Source: Caballeronia pedi
GTDB lineage: Bacteria; Pseudomonadota; Gammaproteobacteria; Burkholderiales; Burkholderiaceae
Length of the DNA stretch: 64,000 bases
Direction of reading: 5' to 3'
Assembly (NCBI RefSeq): GCF_001544915.2
Contig: NZ_FCOE02000005.1
Location: 124,001-188,000 of the forward strand
The notes beneath the pieces were generated by a model. That model had not been told where the DNA came from and made no database searches. It saw only the letters and a program-made list of their open reading frames with translations. The position numbers were made by a program, and so were the translations under genes. Position 1 is the stretch's first letter. Every line of letters starts with the position of its first letter. Positions 1-8,246 of the stretch are shown piece after piece.

Positions 1-23
1 CCAAGCAGACAGAGGAAACCATC

Positions 24-1058
24 ATGAAGAAGTTCGCACTGTGTTCCATGGCGGCGGCGCTCGCTTGCGCGTCGGCGGTGTCAGGCGCGGCGGAAATCAC
101 CGTCGTCAATTTCGGCGGCGCGAACGGCGACGCGCAGAAGGTCGCGTTCAACCAACCGTTCGAGCAATCGACCAAGAACAAGGTCACCGCCGTCGAGTAC
201 AACGGCGAACAGGCCAAGGTCAAGGCGATGGTCGAAGCGAAGCACGTGAACTGGGACGTGGTCGAAGTCGAATCGGGCGATCTCGGCCGCGGCTGCGACG
301 AAGGTCTGTACGAAAAGCTCGACTGGTCGAAGATCGGCAAGAAATCGGACCTCGTGCCCGAATCGCCGGCGACTTGCGGCGTCGGCTTCTTCGTGTGGTC
401 GACGGCGCTCGCCTACAACGCCGACAAGCTCAAGACCGGCCCGGCAAGCTGGGCGGATTTCTGGGACACGAAGAAATTCCCCGGCAAGCGCGGCATGCGC
501 AAGGGTGCGCGCTACAACCTCGAATTCGCGCTGATGGCCGATGGCGTCGCGCCGAAGGACGTCTACAAGGTGCTCGGCACGAAGGCCGGCGCGGACCGAG
601 CGTTCAAGAAGCTCGACGAACTCAAGCCGTCGATTCAATGGTGGGAAGCCGGCGCGCAACCGCCGCAGTTCCTCGTCGCGGGCGATGTCGTGATGTCGAC
701 CGCGTATAACGGCCGGATCGACGCGGCGCGCAAGGAAGGCAAGAACCTGAAGGTCGTGTGGAACGGCAGCATCTACGACCTCGACTACTGGGCGATTCCG
801 AAGGGCTCGCCGAACAAGGACGTCGCGCAACAGTTCATCGCGTATTCGGTGTCGCAGAAGCCGCAGGAAACCTACGCGAAGAACATCGCGTACGGCCCGG
901 TGAACAAGGCCGCGATCTCCGCGCTCGACGCCAAGACCAAGGCCGACATGCCGAACTCGCCGGAAAACGCGAAGAACGCGGTGCTGCAGGACATGGCGTT
1001 CTGGACCGATCACGGCGACGAGCTGGAGCAGCGTTTCACCGCGTGGGCGTCCAAGTAA
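24..1058 (+). CDS. Periplasmic binding protein of a polyamine-type ABC importer
   Basis: A 344-residue secreted protein with a clear signal peptide (Lys-Lys start, hydrophobic core, cleavage near residue 20-23 after SGAA). The sequence resembles the PotD/PotF/YdcS group of spermidine/putrescine-binding proteins: ITVVNFGG at the mature N terminus, VVEVESGDL, a WADFWD motif, and a conserved DYWAIPKGS stretch. Its role would be to capture a polyamine or related cation in the periplasm and deliver it to the two permeases that follow. ATG 24 has AGAGGAAA a few bases upstream. Two permease genes follow in the same direction; no ATPase gene is present, so it probably lies just before the window. The exact substrate cannot be read from the sequence. 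Confidence 0.9.
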   Translation: MKKFALCSMAAALACASAVSGAAEITVVNFGGANGDAQKVAFNQPFEQSTKNKVTAVEYNGEQAKVKAMVEAKHVNWDVVEVESGDLGRGCDEGLYEKLDWSKIGKKSDLVPESPATCGVGFFVWSTALAYNADKLKTGPASWADFWDTKKFPGKRGMRKGARYNLEFALMADGVAPKDVYKVLGTKAGADRAFKKLDELKPSIQWWEAGAQPPQFLVAGDVVMSTAYNGRIDAARKEGKNLKVVWNGSIYDLDYWAIPKGSPNKDVAQQFIAYSVSQKPQETYAKNIAYGPVNKAAISALDAKTKADMPNSPENAKNAVLQDMAFWTDHGDELEQRFTAWASK

Positions 1059-1124
1059 CCGCGTCATAGGCAGCAAGACGGTCGCGCTTCCCGAAAGCGC
1101 GACCGCAAAGAAGGAGACACAAGC

Positions 1125-2396
1125 GTGAACACCATGACGATCCCCGCGGACGATTCGCGCGAATCGAGCGCGCGCCTGAAGCGCGAACTGAAGATCGCCG
1201 ATGCGAAGAAGCGCGCCATGGCGCTCGCGCTCATCGCGCCGCTCGCCATTTTCCTGTTTCTGATTTTCGTGGTGCCGATCGGCGCGCTGCTCACGCGTGC
1301 GATCGAAAATCCCGAAGTGGCGAACGCGCTGCCGCACACCGGCGCCGCGCTCGCGAAATGGGACCGCAAGGCGCCGCCATCGGACGAAGCCTATGCCGCG
1401 CTCGCGCAGGATTTGACCACGATCTCGGAAGGCGAATCGATGGGCGCGCTCGCCCGCCGCCTGAATACCGAAATTCCGGGCTATCGCTCGCTGGTCGCGA
1501 AAACCGCCCGCGCGATGCCTTTGACCGGCGACGACGGCAAACCGCTGCCCGCCGCGCAAATCAAGTCGAAGTTTCTGGAAATCGACGAGCGCTGGAACGA
1601 TCCCGCCTACTGGCAGGCGATCGCCAAGAACGCAGGCCGCTTTTCACCGTTCTACCTGCTCGCCTCGCTCGATCACAAGCAGGACGGTTTCGGCAACATC
1701 GTCCACGCCGATCCGGATCAGTCGATCTATCTGAACGTTTTCGGCCGCACGTTCGTGATCGGTGTCGGCGTGACGCTGTTCGCCCTGCTGCTCGGCTATC
1801 CCCTCGCCTACTGGATTTCGACGCTGCCCGAGCGCCGCGCCAATCTCGTGATGGTGCTCGTGCTGATTCCGTTCTGGACGTCGATTCTGGTGCGCGTCGC
1901 CGCGTGGATCGTGCTCTTGCAGAGCGAAGGGCTCGTGAATACTGCGCTGATCGGCAGCGGATTGATCGGCTCGCCGCTCGCGTTGCTGTTCAATCGCGTC
2001 GGCGTATATATCTCGATGACGCATATCCTGCTGCCTTTCATGATCCTGCCGCTATATAGCGTGATGAAATCCGTCCCGCCGACGTACCAGCGCGCGGCAG
2101 TGTCGCTCGGCAGCCATCCGTTCGCCGCGTTCTGGCGCGTGTACGTGCCGCAGACCTATCCGGGCATCGGCGCGGGCGTGCTGCTCGTGTTCATCCTCGC
2201 GATCGGCTACTACATCACGCCGGCGCTGCTCGGCGGGCCGAATGATCAGATGGTCAGCTATTACATCGCCTATTTCACCAACGTGACGATCAACTGGGGC
2301 ATGGCGTGCGCGCTCGGCGCGCTGCTGCTCGCCGCGACGCTGCTGCTTTATGTCGTCTACGGACGCTTCACGCGCTCGAACGTGAGCCTGGGGTAA
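1125..2396 (+). CDS. ABC transporter permease, polyamine type, with large periplasmic insertion
   Basis: 423-residue inner-membrane permease of the PotB/YdcU type. A first membrane segment (about residues 29-52) is followed by a soluble stretch of roughly 140 residues before the remaining five or so membrane segments; the binding-protein-dependent transport loop (around YQRAAVSLGSHPFAAFWRVYVPQ) contacts the ATPase. Relatives such as PotB are about 280-310 residues, so the extra mass lies in the loop between the first and second membrane segments. GTG 1125 is chosen because AAGGAG lies 8 bases upstream; an ATG nine bases later is possible. It sits between the binding protein and the second permease and would form the heteromeric channel with the latter. 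Confidence 0.88.
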   Translation: MNTMTIPADDSRESSARLKRELKIADAKKRAMALALIAPLAIFLFLIFVVPIGALLTRAIENPEVANALPHTGAALAKWDRKAPPSDEAYAALAQDLTTISEGESMGALARRLNTEIPGYRSLVAKTARAMPLTGDDGKPLPAAQIKSKFLEIDERWNDPAYWQAIAKNAGRFSPFYLLASLDHKQDGFGNIVHADPDQSIYLNVFGRTFVIGVGVTLFALLLGYPLAYWISTLPERRANLVMVLVLIPFWTSILVRVAAWIVLLQSEGLVNTALIGSGLIGSPLALLFNRVGVYISMTHILLPFMILPLYSVMKSVPPTYQRAAVSLGSHPFAAFWRVYVPQTYPGIGAGVLLVFILAIGYYITPALLGGPNDQMVSYYIAYFTNVTINWGMACALGALLLAATLLLYVVYGRFTRSNVSLG

Positions 2397-2402
2397 AGAA
2401 AG

Positions 2403-3239
2403 ATGAAACTCGCCAAACCGATGTTCGCGCCGCATACGTCCGCCATCGAACGCATCTGGTATTTCGCGTTGCGGATCATTTGCGTGCTGACGCTGCTGTA
2501 TCTGATTCTGCCGGTGCTCGCGATCGTGCCGCTGTCGTTCTCGTCGAGCACGTTCCTGGTCTACCCCATTCCCGGCTGGTCGATGCGCTGGTATCACAAC
2601 CTCGTCATGTCGCAGGAATGGCGCATGGCTGCGAAAAACAGCTTCATCGTTGCGCCTTCCGCAACGGTCGTCGCGACGATTCTCGGGACGCTCGCGGCGG
2701 TCGGGCTGACCAAGGCGAACTTCCTCGGCAAAAGCGTGCTGATGGCCGTGCTCATCTCGCCGATGATCGTGCCGGTTATCGTCGTCGGCGTCGGGATGTA
2801 TCTGTTTTTTGCGCCGCTTGGCATCGCGAATACGTATTTCGGGCTGATCCTGGCGCACGCGGCGCTTGGCGTGCCGTTCGTCGTGACGACTGTCGGCGCG
2901 ACCTTGCAGAACTTCAATTACAACCTCGTGCGGGCGAGCCAGTCGCTCGGCGCGAGTCCGCTCAGGACGTTTTTCCGCGTGACGTTGCCGGTCATCGCGC
3001 CGGGTGTGATTTCGGGCGCGTTGTTCGCCTTCGCCACTTCGTTTGATGAAGTCGTGGTGACGCTCTTTCTCGCAGGCGCGGATCAGACGACGTTGCCGCG
3101 CCAGATGTTCACCGGCATCCGCGAGAACATCAGCCCGACGATCGCGGCACTGGCGACGATTCTCATCGTGTTCTCGACGAGTCTGTTGCTGGCGCTCGAG
3201 TGGCTGCGCGGGCGGGCGGCGGCGCGGGCGGTTGCGTAG
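2403..3239 (+). CDS. ABC transporter permease, PotC/YdcV type
   Basis: 278 residues with about six membrane segments and the EAA-type loop (VRASQSLGASPLRTFFRVTLP) that docks on the ATPase subunit. Size and motif match the PotC/YdcV partner permeases of polyamine importers. It begins six bases after the stop of the previous permease, so the two are almost certainly cotranscribed and assemble as a heterodimer. The C terminus ends with an Arg/Ala-rich cytoplasmic tail. No gene follows in the operon. Confidence 0.9.
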   Translation: MKLAKPMFAPHTSAIERIWYFALRIICVLTLLYLILPVLAIVPLSFSSSTFLVYPIPGWSMRWYHNLVMSQEWRMAAKNSFIVAPSATVVATILGTLAAVGLTKANFLGKSVLMAVLISPMIVPVIVVGVGMYLFFAPLGIANTYFGLILAHAALGVPFVVTTVGATLQNFNYNLVRASQSLGASPLRTFFRVTLPVIAPGVISGALFAFATSFDEVVVTLFLAGADQTTLPRQMFTGIRENISPTIAALATILIVFSTSLLLALEWLRGRAAARAVA

Positions 3240-3726
3240 TTCGGGTAGTCCTCGGTGGAGGCCGGGGACTGGTTCGAACGCTTGACCGCTAAGGCTCGGG
3301 GTGAGTCCTCGCAGTGCGCGTGTGGCCCGGATGCATATCGTGCAAGCGGCTCGCGCGACCGTTAGCGAAAGACGAACAATCGCCTGCATCGGCGCGTCGT
3401 CTATCGCGCTCGTCAATCGGTCTTTGGCGGAGACCAAGGACGGCCGGAAAGGCAGTACCGGCAAGGCTTCGATTGGGTCCACGCCTCGCGTGAAGCAGCC
3501 CTCGGCCGCCGTGGCCATACAAAAAGCGCGAATCCTGAATAAAACCCCTCTCAAATCCGGGCGATTGCGCCTGAAGGACCATCCGCACCGGTCCGAGCCT
3601 GACCTTACGAATCCCTTGAGCGCCCGTCAGTAAAGGCATGAGGCGGGACCTTGTCTTCGGCAGATCGATTATTCGTGACAACGGGATAGTGTATTCACTG
3701 ATGCAGTATTTATCGGAATATGCTTA
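3240..3726. other. Intergenic region without a convincing gene
   Basis: 487 bases between the permease operon and the DUF3331 gene. A weak hairpin follows the permease stop at 3247-3270. A 110-codon open frame at 3301-3633 has no recognisable product, low-complexity Arg/Ser/Ala composition and no ribosome site, so I do not call it a gene. The last 80 bases are AT-richer and probably hold the promoter of the DUF3331 gene. Confidence 0.5.
3247..3270 (+). terminator. Possible weak terminator hairpin after the permease genes
   Basis: AGTCCTCGG (3247-3255) pairs with CCGGGGACT (3262-3270) at eight of nine positions with a six-base loop. There is no T tract, so this is only a candidate stem-loop at the operon end. 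Confidence 0.3.
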
Positions 3727-4236
3727 ATGACGTACGTTCTAGGTCGAGTCAAAGCCTGGAACAATGCCATGACAGCTTTTTCGAAAAGAGCGGACCCGTG
3801 GTCACAGACGGTTCACCTGCTCGAGGCGATTCCGAAGGATATCGCCCGCACCGCCCCTTCTCAGAAAACCGCGCGCGCCGAGAGCGCGTTTCTGGAGCGC
3901 CTGACGCGCGACTGGAATCGCACGCATATGCATCATCCCGATGACCGCCTGCCGTTTCCGCAGGCGATCGTGCGCGTGATCGAGCGGCCGAGCAGCGCGA
4001 CGGCGCTCGTGTACTGGTCGGACCCCGGCACGTGTCACTACGGCTATCAGGGCTGGCGCGCGACCACGGCGAACGCCGAGGGCGTGTGCTCGCTCTCGGG
4101 GATGCCGATTCATCGCGGAGATCAGGTCTATCGGCCGTCGCAGCGCGATCCGAAACCGCAGAACGCCGCCGCGATGATCCTCGCCGCCGCCATGCCGCAG
4201 AACAGCGAGGAAGTGGAAGTCGACTTCCACGGCTGA
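3727..4236 (+). CDS. DUF3331 domain protein
   Basis: 169 residues. The second half carries the pattern I associate with DUF3331, a family largely confined to Burkholderiales: VLVYWSDPGTCHYGYQGW, then GVCSLSGMPIHRGDQVYRP, and an AAAMILAAAM helix near the end. Three cysteines (about residues 100-125) and His residues suggest a small metal-binding or redox-sensitive fold, but this is inference; the family has no assigned function. ATG 3727 opens the frame; a second ATG at 3769 is an equally possible start. It stands alone, convergent with the NAD(P)-binding gene, from which it is separated by a perfect 15-bp hairpin. Confidence 0.8.
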   Translation: MTYVLGRVKAWNNAMTAFSKRADPWSQTVHLLEAIPKDIARTAPSQKTARAESAFLERLTRDWNRTHMHHPDDRLPFPQAIVRVIERPSSATALVYWSDPGTCHYGYQGWRATTANAEGVCSLSGMPIHRGDQVYRPSQRDPKPQNAAAMILAAAMPQNSEEVEVDFHG

Positions 4237-4257
4237 CGACAGCGGCAAGAGAAAGCG

Positions 4258-4292
4258 GCAGGAGCGGCATCGCCGGACGATGCCGCTCCTGC
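4258..4292. terminator. Perfect 15-bp hairpin between convergent genes
   Basis: Positions 4258-4272 and 4278-4292 are exact reverse complements around a five-base loop (CCGGA). The stem is GC-rich and lies between the stops of two converging genes, so a bidirectional terminator is the natural reading, although no strong T tract follows on either side. Confidence 0.7.
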
Positions 4293-4304
4293 CGTCGTGC
4301 GCCT

Positions 4305-4919
4305 TCAATATCCGACCGTGATGCGCTGCCTGATATGGGCGCCCTTCTGGAACTCGTCGAGGAAGGCGATCGCGTAATCGTCGAACGAAATCCAGCTTCG
4401 GCCGTTGTTGTCGACGAGCAGTTCGTCGACACCAAGCCGGAATTTCTGCGTGCGGGCGCCTGGTACGAACTCTGCCGAAGGCGAGATGAACGTCCATTCG
4501 ACATCGCGTTCACGTCGCAACGCATCCAGGAAGGCCGCGCCCGCCGTGGCTTCCGGTTTGTACGCGGGCGGAAAACCCGGCAGATCCAGCACGCGCTGAC
4601 CAGGCGCCGCGTACAGGCTCCCCGCGCCGCCCACCACCAGAAGGCGTCGCACGCTGGCGCGCTTTACCGGCTCCAGAATCGCGCTGGCGGATACGGTCGC
4701 GAAGCGCGTCGCGCCGAACACCGCGTCGTGTCCCGCGATGGCCGCCGCAAGTGCGTCCGCATCGAGCACATCGACGCTCTGCGCATCGACGCCGTCCCGC
4801 GTTTCGAGCCTGGACGTGTCGCGCGCGATGGCGGTGACCGTGTGTCCACGCCGCAACGCTTCCTCCAGCAGACGGCTGCCGACATTGCCCGTCGCGCCGA
4901 TAATCGCGATTTTGCTCAT
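4305..4919 (-). CDS. NAD(P)-binding protein, NmrA/YwnB-like atypical short-chain dehydrogenase
   Basis: 204 residues from ATG 4919. The N terminus is a classical dinucleotide-binding fold: IAIIGATGNVGSRLLEEAL with the GATGNVG glycine motif at residues 7-13. The family (NAD(P)H-binding, NmrA-like, often annotated as an NADH-flavin reductase) acts as a redox sensor or quinone/flavin reductase in the cytoplasm. A GGAG-like AGGAGAAA site stands 6-12 bases before the chosen ATG; the frame stays open a further 16 codons upstream but has no ribosome site there. It is monocistronic and convergent with the DUF3331 gene. The active substrate cannot be predicted. Confidence 0.85.
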   Translation of the reverse strand: MSKIAIIGATGNVGSRLLEEALRRGHTVTAIARDTSRLETRDGVDAQSVDVLDADALAAAIAGHDAVFGATRFATVSASAILEPVKRASVRRLLVVGGAGSLYAAPGQRVLDLPGFPPAYKPEATAGAAFLDALRRERDVEWTFISPSAEFVPGARTQKFRLGVDELLVDNNGRSWISFDDYAIAFLDEFQKGAHIRQRITVGY

Positions 4920-4998
4920 TGCCGCTTTCTCCTTTCTTATTGGGGCGTCCGCACCGGCATCGTGCAACCGGTCGCTTCATGATAAGGGGAAACAAACG

Positions 4999-5205
4999 AT
5001 GTCACAGTCGCCGCTTTCGATAGAATTTGTTTCCGTTCAGGACGGAATCGGAGAATCGATTGGCGCGACGTGGTCATTAAAAGCCTACGTAGCATGCTTA
5101 TGGTCATGCAATTTCCGGGCCGATTCCAGCCCTCCGGCGCAATATCGACACGCCATCGTCATAATTGGATCGTGCATTCGGAACGGCACGCTGCCGTTAC
5201 ACTAG
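4999..5205 (+). CDS. Doubtful short open frame, 68 codons
   Basis: ATG 4999 is preceded by AAGGGG at a workable distance and opens a 68-codon frame whose start reads MSQSPLSIEFVSVQDG. The composition is less Arg-rich than the antisense shadow frames nearby, which is why it is noted. I do not recognise it, it has no neighbour that supports it, and the second half looks random. It may be a decayed gene or chance. Confidence 0.2.
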   Translation: MSQSPLSIEFVSVQDGIGESIGATWSLKAYVACLWSCNFRADSSPPAQYRHAIVIIGSCIRNGTLPLH

Positions 5206-5300
5206 AAGCCCCGCACTCTCTCTAGATGCGCGACCGCGGCGATTACCGGCGCGCCGCGCGCAGCAGTTTCGGAGCGAGTTTTCAAATCGAAGTCGCCAAA

Positions 5301-5323
5301 ATGTCATGACATTGGTTTATATT
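5301..5323 (+). promoter_or_regulatory. 12-bp palindrome next to a possible -10 box
   Basis: ATGTCATGACAT at 5301-5312 is a perfect palindrome six bases before TATATT (5318-5323), which could be the -10 element of the small gene starting at 5362. A regulator bound there would cover the -35/-10 spacer. No good -35 sequence is seen. Confidence 0.35.
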
Positions 5324-5361
5324 GCAGTTCCTCGCCGCTCCATTACCGGAAGGAGTTAATC

Positions 5362-5559
5362 GTGAAGAATCCGCAATTGCAGGGTGCCATCGAAGGACGC
5401 GACAATCCGGCAGGCGAAACCGCCTATGAAGCTATCCCGGTCCGTGCAGTCCCAAAGGAGTCCGCCGACGAACCCGGCTACTCCGATTCGCTGGACATCC
5501 CGCTCAATTACGGCATCGTGATGGACGCAGTTCGGGACGCGGTACGCGCGAATCCCTGA
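5362..5559 (+). CDS. Small acidic protein of unknown function
   Basis: 65 residues, GTG start with AAGGAG seven bases upstream and an excellent terminator directly after the stop, so it is very likely a real gene. No family is recognised. The protein is hydrophilic and acidic, with no signal peptide or membrane segment; the C-terminal half (about residues 36-62, SDSLDIPLNYGIVMDAVRDAV) could form a beta-helix unit. It is monocistronic, divergent from the NAD(P)-binding gene and upstream of the cellulose operon, without visible connection to either. Confidence 0.7.
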   Translation: MKNPQLQGAIEGRDNPAGETAYEAIPVRAVPKESADEPGYSDSLDIPLNYGIVMDAVRDAVRANP

Positions 5560-5579
5560 GCGTTCAGAATTTCATGCGA

Positions 5580-5607
5580 AGCGCCCCACTCGGGGCGCTT
5601 TTTTTCG
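5580..5607 (+). terminator. Rho-independent terminator
   Basis: AGCGCCCC (5580-5587) pairs with GGGGCGCT (5592-5599) around a four-base loop, followed by a run of seven T. It closes the 65-residue gene. Confidence 0.9.
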
Positions 5608-6109
5608 TTAGGCCGGACGTTCTCGATGCGCGATTTACTTGCTTGTCGGCAATATTCTCTGCAACAGCTCAATCAGGCCACCCACTCCGCTGCCAACCCG
5701 CCGCTTAAGTTAGACAAATCATAGACTTAACGCAGCATCGGCACAGTTTTGCCATACAAGTCAATCCGGACGAATCAGAGCGCGCATCGATCGATCGACT
5801 GTATTAACGAGATGGTACACTTCCGCCTCCGCTTGGGGCGGCGGGTCGCGCGCAGCGATCGGACCACGCGCCTGAGTGTCGATATTTCGTCCATGCCGAT
5901 GGCTCCCGAACGCCCGAATTGGACTGTCAGCCACCTCCTTTTCGCCCAATCCCATAAAACAATCCGCTGCTAGTCTTTCTACTGGCGAAAAAAATGACAT
6001 TGAAGTAAGTTCAGACGTGTAATAGCGCCTGGACAGACGTCGGGATCAATGCTCGCGGGTTAAAGGGATTCCTGGCGAGGCCGTAAACAAGACCGATCAA
6101 CCCCATGCT
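5608..6109. other. Leader region upstream of the cellulose operon
   Basis: About 500 bases with no supported gene; a 74-codon frame at 5749-5973 has neither a ribosome site nor a recognisable product. TTAAGT (5705-5710) and ACTTAA (5725-5730) form an inverted repeat that could be an operator. The promoter of the bcs operon must lie here, but no convincing -35/-10 pair was found and no c-di-GMP riboswitch is recognisable. Confidence 0.45.
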
Positions 6110-6592
6110 GTGGCTCGCGCCCTGCTGAACGAAAACATGGCCGCTATTTTCGATTACCTGTTGGACAGTCAGATTTCCAGGCAATGGCGTGGCCTTTTGG
6201 CCGCGCTTGCGGACGAATTCGAAGCGCAGATCGGGCGCAACGAACTGCGTCAGTTGATGCACCGCGTAGGCAGCCGTTTCGCCGACGCCCGGCCCTTGCC
6301 AGCCTGCGATTCCACCGCGGCGCTCGCCGACGCCCTCAATGCGCTCTGGCGCGACACCGACTGGGGCTTCGTCGAACTTTCCGATGAACGCGACTATTTG
6401 AGGATCGTGCATTTCTGCGCGCCGCTGCCCGCCTTCGGCGAACGCGCGCTCGCATGGACGCCCGCGTTTCTCGAAGGCGCGTATCAGCAGTGGCTCGCCG
6501 CGCTCGGCGCGCAGGGACTCGCGATCCGCCAGGCGAGCGAGTTCGGCGACGACGCCGGCATCGAATTCAGGCTTGCGCGCGTCGCGGGCTGA
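6110..6592 (+). CDS. bcsD: Cellulose biosynthesis protein BcsD
   Basis: 160 residues from GTG 6110 (or 151 from ATG 6137; neither has a strong ribosome site). The sequence follows the BcsD/AcsD pattern: QWRGLLAALADEF near the N terminus, RNELRQLMHRVGSRFA, WRDTDWGFVELSDERDYLRIVH, and AWTPAFLEGAYQQWLAALGAQ. BcsD forms a ring-like octamer in the periplasm or envelope-associated scaffold of type I cellulose systems and organises the nascent chains into ordered bundles. It is the first gene of the operon, 119 bases before bcsP. Its presence argues for the type I (Komagataeibacter-like) rather than the E. coli type II arrangement; no bcsE, bcsF or bcsG is present. Confidence 0.88.
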   Translation: MARALLNENMAAIFDYLLDSQISRQWRGLLAALADEFEAQIGRNELRQLMHRVGSRFADARPLPACDSTAALADALNALWRDTDWGFVELSDERDYLRIVHFCAPLPAFGERALAWTPAFLEGAYQQWLAALGAQGLAIRQASEFGDDAGIEFRLARVAG

Positions 6593-6711
6593 AGCTTGCA
6601 GCGTCATCCGACCGCCGCCCCGATGCGGCGGCATCGACCGCCCCGACGGGCGGCTCAAAACATGCAGCACCGGCCAGGCATCAAGAATAGGCACGACGAG
6701 GAAGCGGCATC

Positions 6712-7461
6712 ATGAATACTTCGCGCGACATCGAGAAGCTGTTCGATCATTTCGGCGGCAATGCAGGCGAATACCAGGAAATCGGACGTGAGAACGAGGC
6801 CAAGACGGCCCGCACTCGCTGGCCGCTGCTTGCCACGCTCGACTTCGCACAGCCGGCGATTCCCGAGATCGCGCCACGCCGCGACGCGCAACTGAACACT
6901 GGGCGCACGCATCCGAACGAGCCGTCGATCGAACCGGCCGACAAGCCGACGCCGATCCATCGCGGCAAGCAGCAGCTTTTCACGCGGCCGCATCGCCGCA
7001 CGATTCCGCCCGTCACGCCGCCCGCCGCAGAATCGCTGAGCGCCTTGCGCTTTTCGGTGCTGGGCGAATCGGCGTCGAAGGAAACAGGAACGATTCCGGA
7101 TTCGGCCAGCGCCTCGGCGGTCGACGTGCCGCCGGTTCAGCCGTCCGCAGAGAAAGACGCCGGTACGGGCCACGCGGAAACGCCGCGCCCGGCCGCCACG
7201 TCCGGATCGGGCTTCCTCGCGCGCCGCGCGCCCGTACAGGTGCCGCCGGCAGCTCCCGCGCCGCGCGCGCCTGAACCTGCGCCCGCCGAGCCGCATTCGA
7301 TCCTCGGCAAGCTCTTCAGGCCGCAGGCACAACACGCCCCGAGCGCGCCCGCGGATTCGCTCGGCGCCATGTTCGAGCGCCTGCGCCACGCCAACGAACC
7401 CACGAACACGCAAGCAAGCGCTGGCCTCGCCGCGCGCGCGAGCCGCCTCCCACGCTCATGA
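6712..7461 (+). CDS. bcsP: Proline-rich cellulose biosynthesis protein BcsP with BcsR-like N terminus
   Basis: 249 residues. The first 40 residues (DIEKLFDHFGG, then YQEIGRE and TRWPLLATL) match the short BcsR motif in which an aromatic-acidic-Ile turn is followed by RWPLLA. The remainder is low complexity and rich in Pro and Ala (about residues 90-230) with a conserved-looking tail (SLGAMFERLR). BcsR in E. coli binds and stabilises the ATPase BcsQ, and here bcsQ follows with a 4-base ATGA overlap, so a BcsQ-partner role is a fair inference. The Pro-rich part may bridge to BcsD, as proline-rich BcsH does in Komagataeibacter. GAGGAAG lies before ATG 6712. Confidence 0.82.
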   Translation: MNTSRDIEKLFDHFGGNAGEYQEIGRENEAKTARTRWPLLATLDFAQPAIPEIAPRRDAQLNTGRTHPNEPSIEPADKPTPIHRGKQQLFTRPHRRTIPPVTPPAAESLSALRFSVLGESASKETGTIPDSASASAVDVPPVQPSAEKDAGTGHAETPRPAATSGSGFLARRAPVQVPPAAPAPRAPEPAPAEPHSILGKLFRPQAQHAPSAPADSLGAMFERLRHANEPTNTQASAGLAARASRLPRS

Positions 7462-8246
7462 AAGTCATCACGGTAGTTTCAGCGAAGGGCGGCGTCGGCA
7501 AGACGACACTCGCCGCCAATCTCGCTTCGGTGCTCGCGGCGCGCAACCGTCGCGTGATCGTGCTCGATCTCGATCCGCAGAACGCGCTGCGCCTGCACTT
7601 CGGCATTCCGCTCGACAGCATCGACGGCATTTCGCGCGCGACGCTCGCGGGCGACCCGTGGCAGACCGTGATGTTCGACGGCGTCGACGGCGTCACCGTG
7701 CTGCCTTACGGCGCCGTGATCGAGGACGACCGCCGCCGCTTCGAGGCGCTCGTCGACAACGATCCCGCATGGCTCGCGCATGCGCTCGAATCGCTCGCGC
7801 TCGACGCCAACGACATCGTGATCGTCGATACGCCGCCCGGTTCCTCCGTCTACACGCGCACCGCGCTCACGGCGGCGAACTTCGCGTTGAATGTCGTGCT
7901 GGCGGACGCCGCGTCGTACGCCGCGATTCCCGGCATGGAGCGCATGATCGACGCCTACGCCGCGCCGCGCCAGAATTTCGCGGGCCAGGGCTACGTCGTG
8001 AATCAGGTCGATCAATCGCGTCAGTTGAGCAAGGACGTGCTGAAGGTGCTGCGCAACATGCTCGGCACGAAGCTCTTTCCGGGCGTGATCCATCAGGATG
8101 AAGGCGTCTCCGAATCGCTCGCGTGCGACACGACGCTCATCCACTACGACCCGCTTTCGCAAGCCGCCGCCGATCTGCGCGCGTGCGGCGAGTGGCTCCT
8201 TTCCGCGGTCGATGCGATGGCCGCCTCATCGAGGAAACTCGCATGA
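7458..8246 (+). CDS. bcsQ: Cellulose synthase-associated ATPase BcsQ (MinD/ParA family)
   Basis: 262 residues. The deviant Walker A of the SIMIBI class is complete (SAKGGVGKTT, residues 8-17), followed by VIVLDLDPQN near residue 40 and DIVIVDTPPGSS, the switch II region. BcsQ is a membrane-associated cytoplasmic ATPase needed for assembly or polar placement of the cellulose secretion complex. The gene overlaps bcsP by four bases and its stop overlaps the bcsA start by four bases, so all three are translationally coupled. Confidence 0.95.
   Translation: MKVITVVSAKGGVGKTTLAANLASVLAARNRRVIVLDLDPQNALRLHFGIPLDSIDGISRATLAGDPWQTVMFDGVDGVTVLPYGAVIEDDRRRFEALVDNDPAWLAHALESLALDANDIVIVDTPPGSSVYTRTALTAANFALNVVLADAASYAAIPGMERMIDAYAAPRQNFAGQGYVVNQVDQSRQLSKDVLKVLRNMLGTKLFPGVIHQDEGVSESLACDTTLIHYDPLSQAAADLRACGEWLLSAVDAMAASSRKLA

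Larger units (their letters stand above)
4920..5361. other. Intergenic region, partly AT-rich
   Basis: 442 bases between divergently transcribed genes (NAD(P)-binding protein leftward, small protein rightward). It holds a 12-bp palindrome at 5301-5312, a TATATT box at 5318-5323, and one doubtful 68-codon frame at 4999-5205 described separately. No RNA gene is visible. Confidence 0.5.

Noticed and set aside
3271..3280. GGTTCGAA resembling a tRNA T-loop
   Set aside because: No cloverleaf or acceptor stem can be built around it.
5749..5973. 74-codon frame upstream of bcsD
   Set aside because: No ribosome site and random-looking composition; the region more likely holds the promoter.
5608..6109. 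Cyclic di-GMP riboswitch upstream of bcsD
   Set aside because: No GEMM-like conserved core or pseudoknot could be found.
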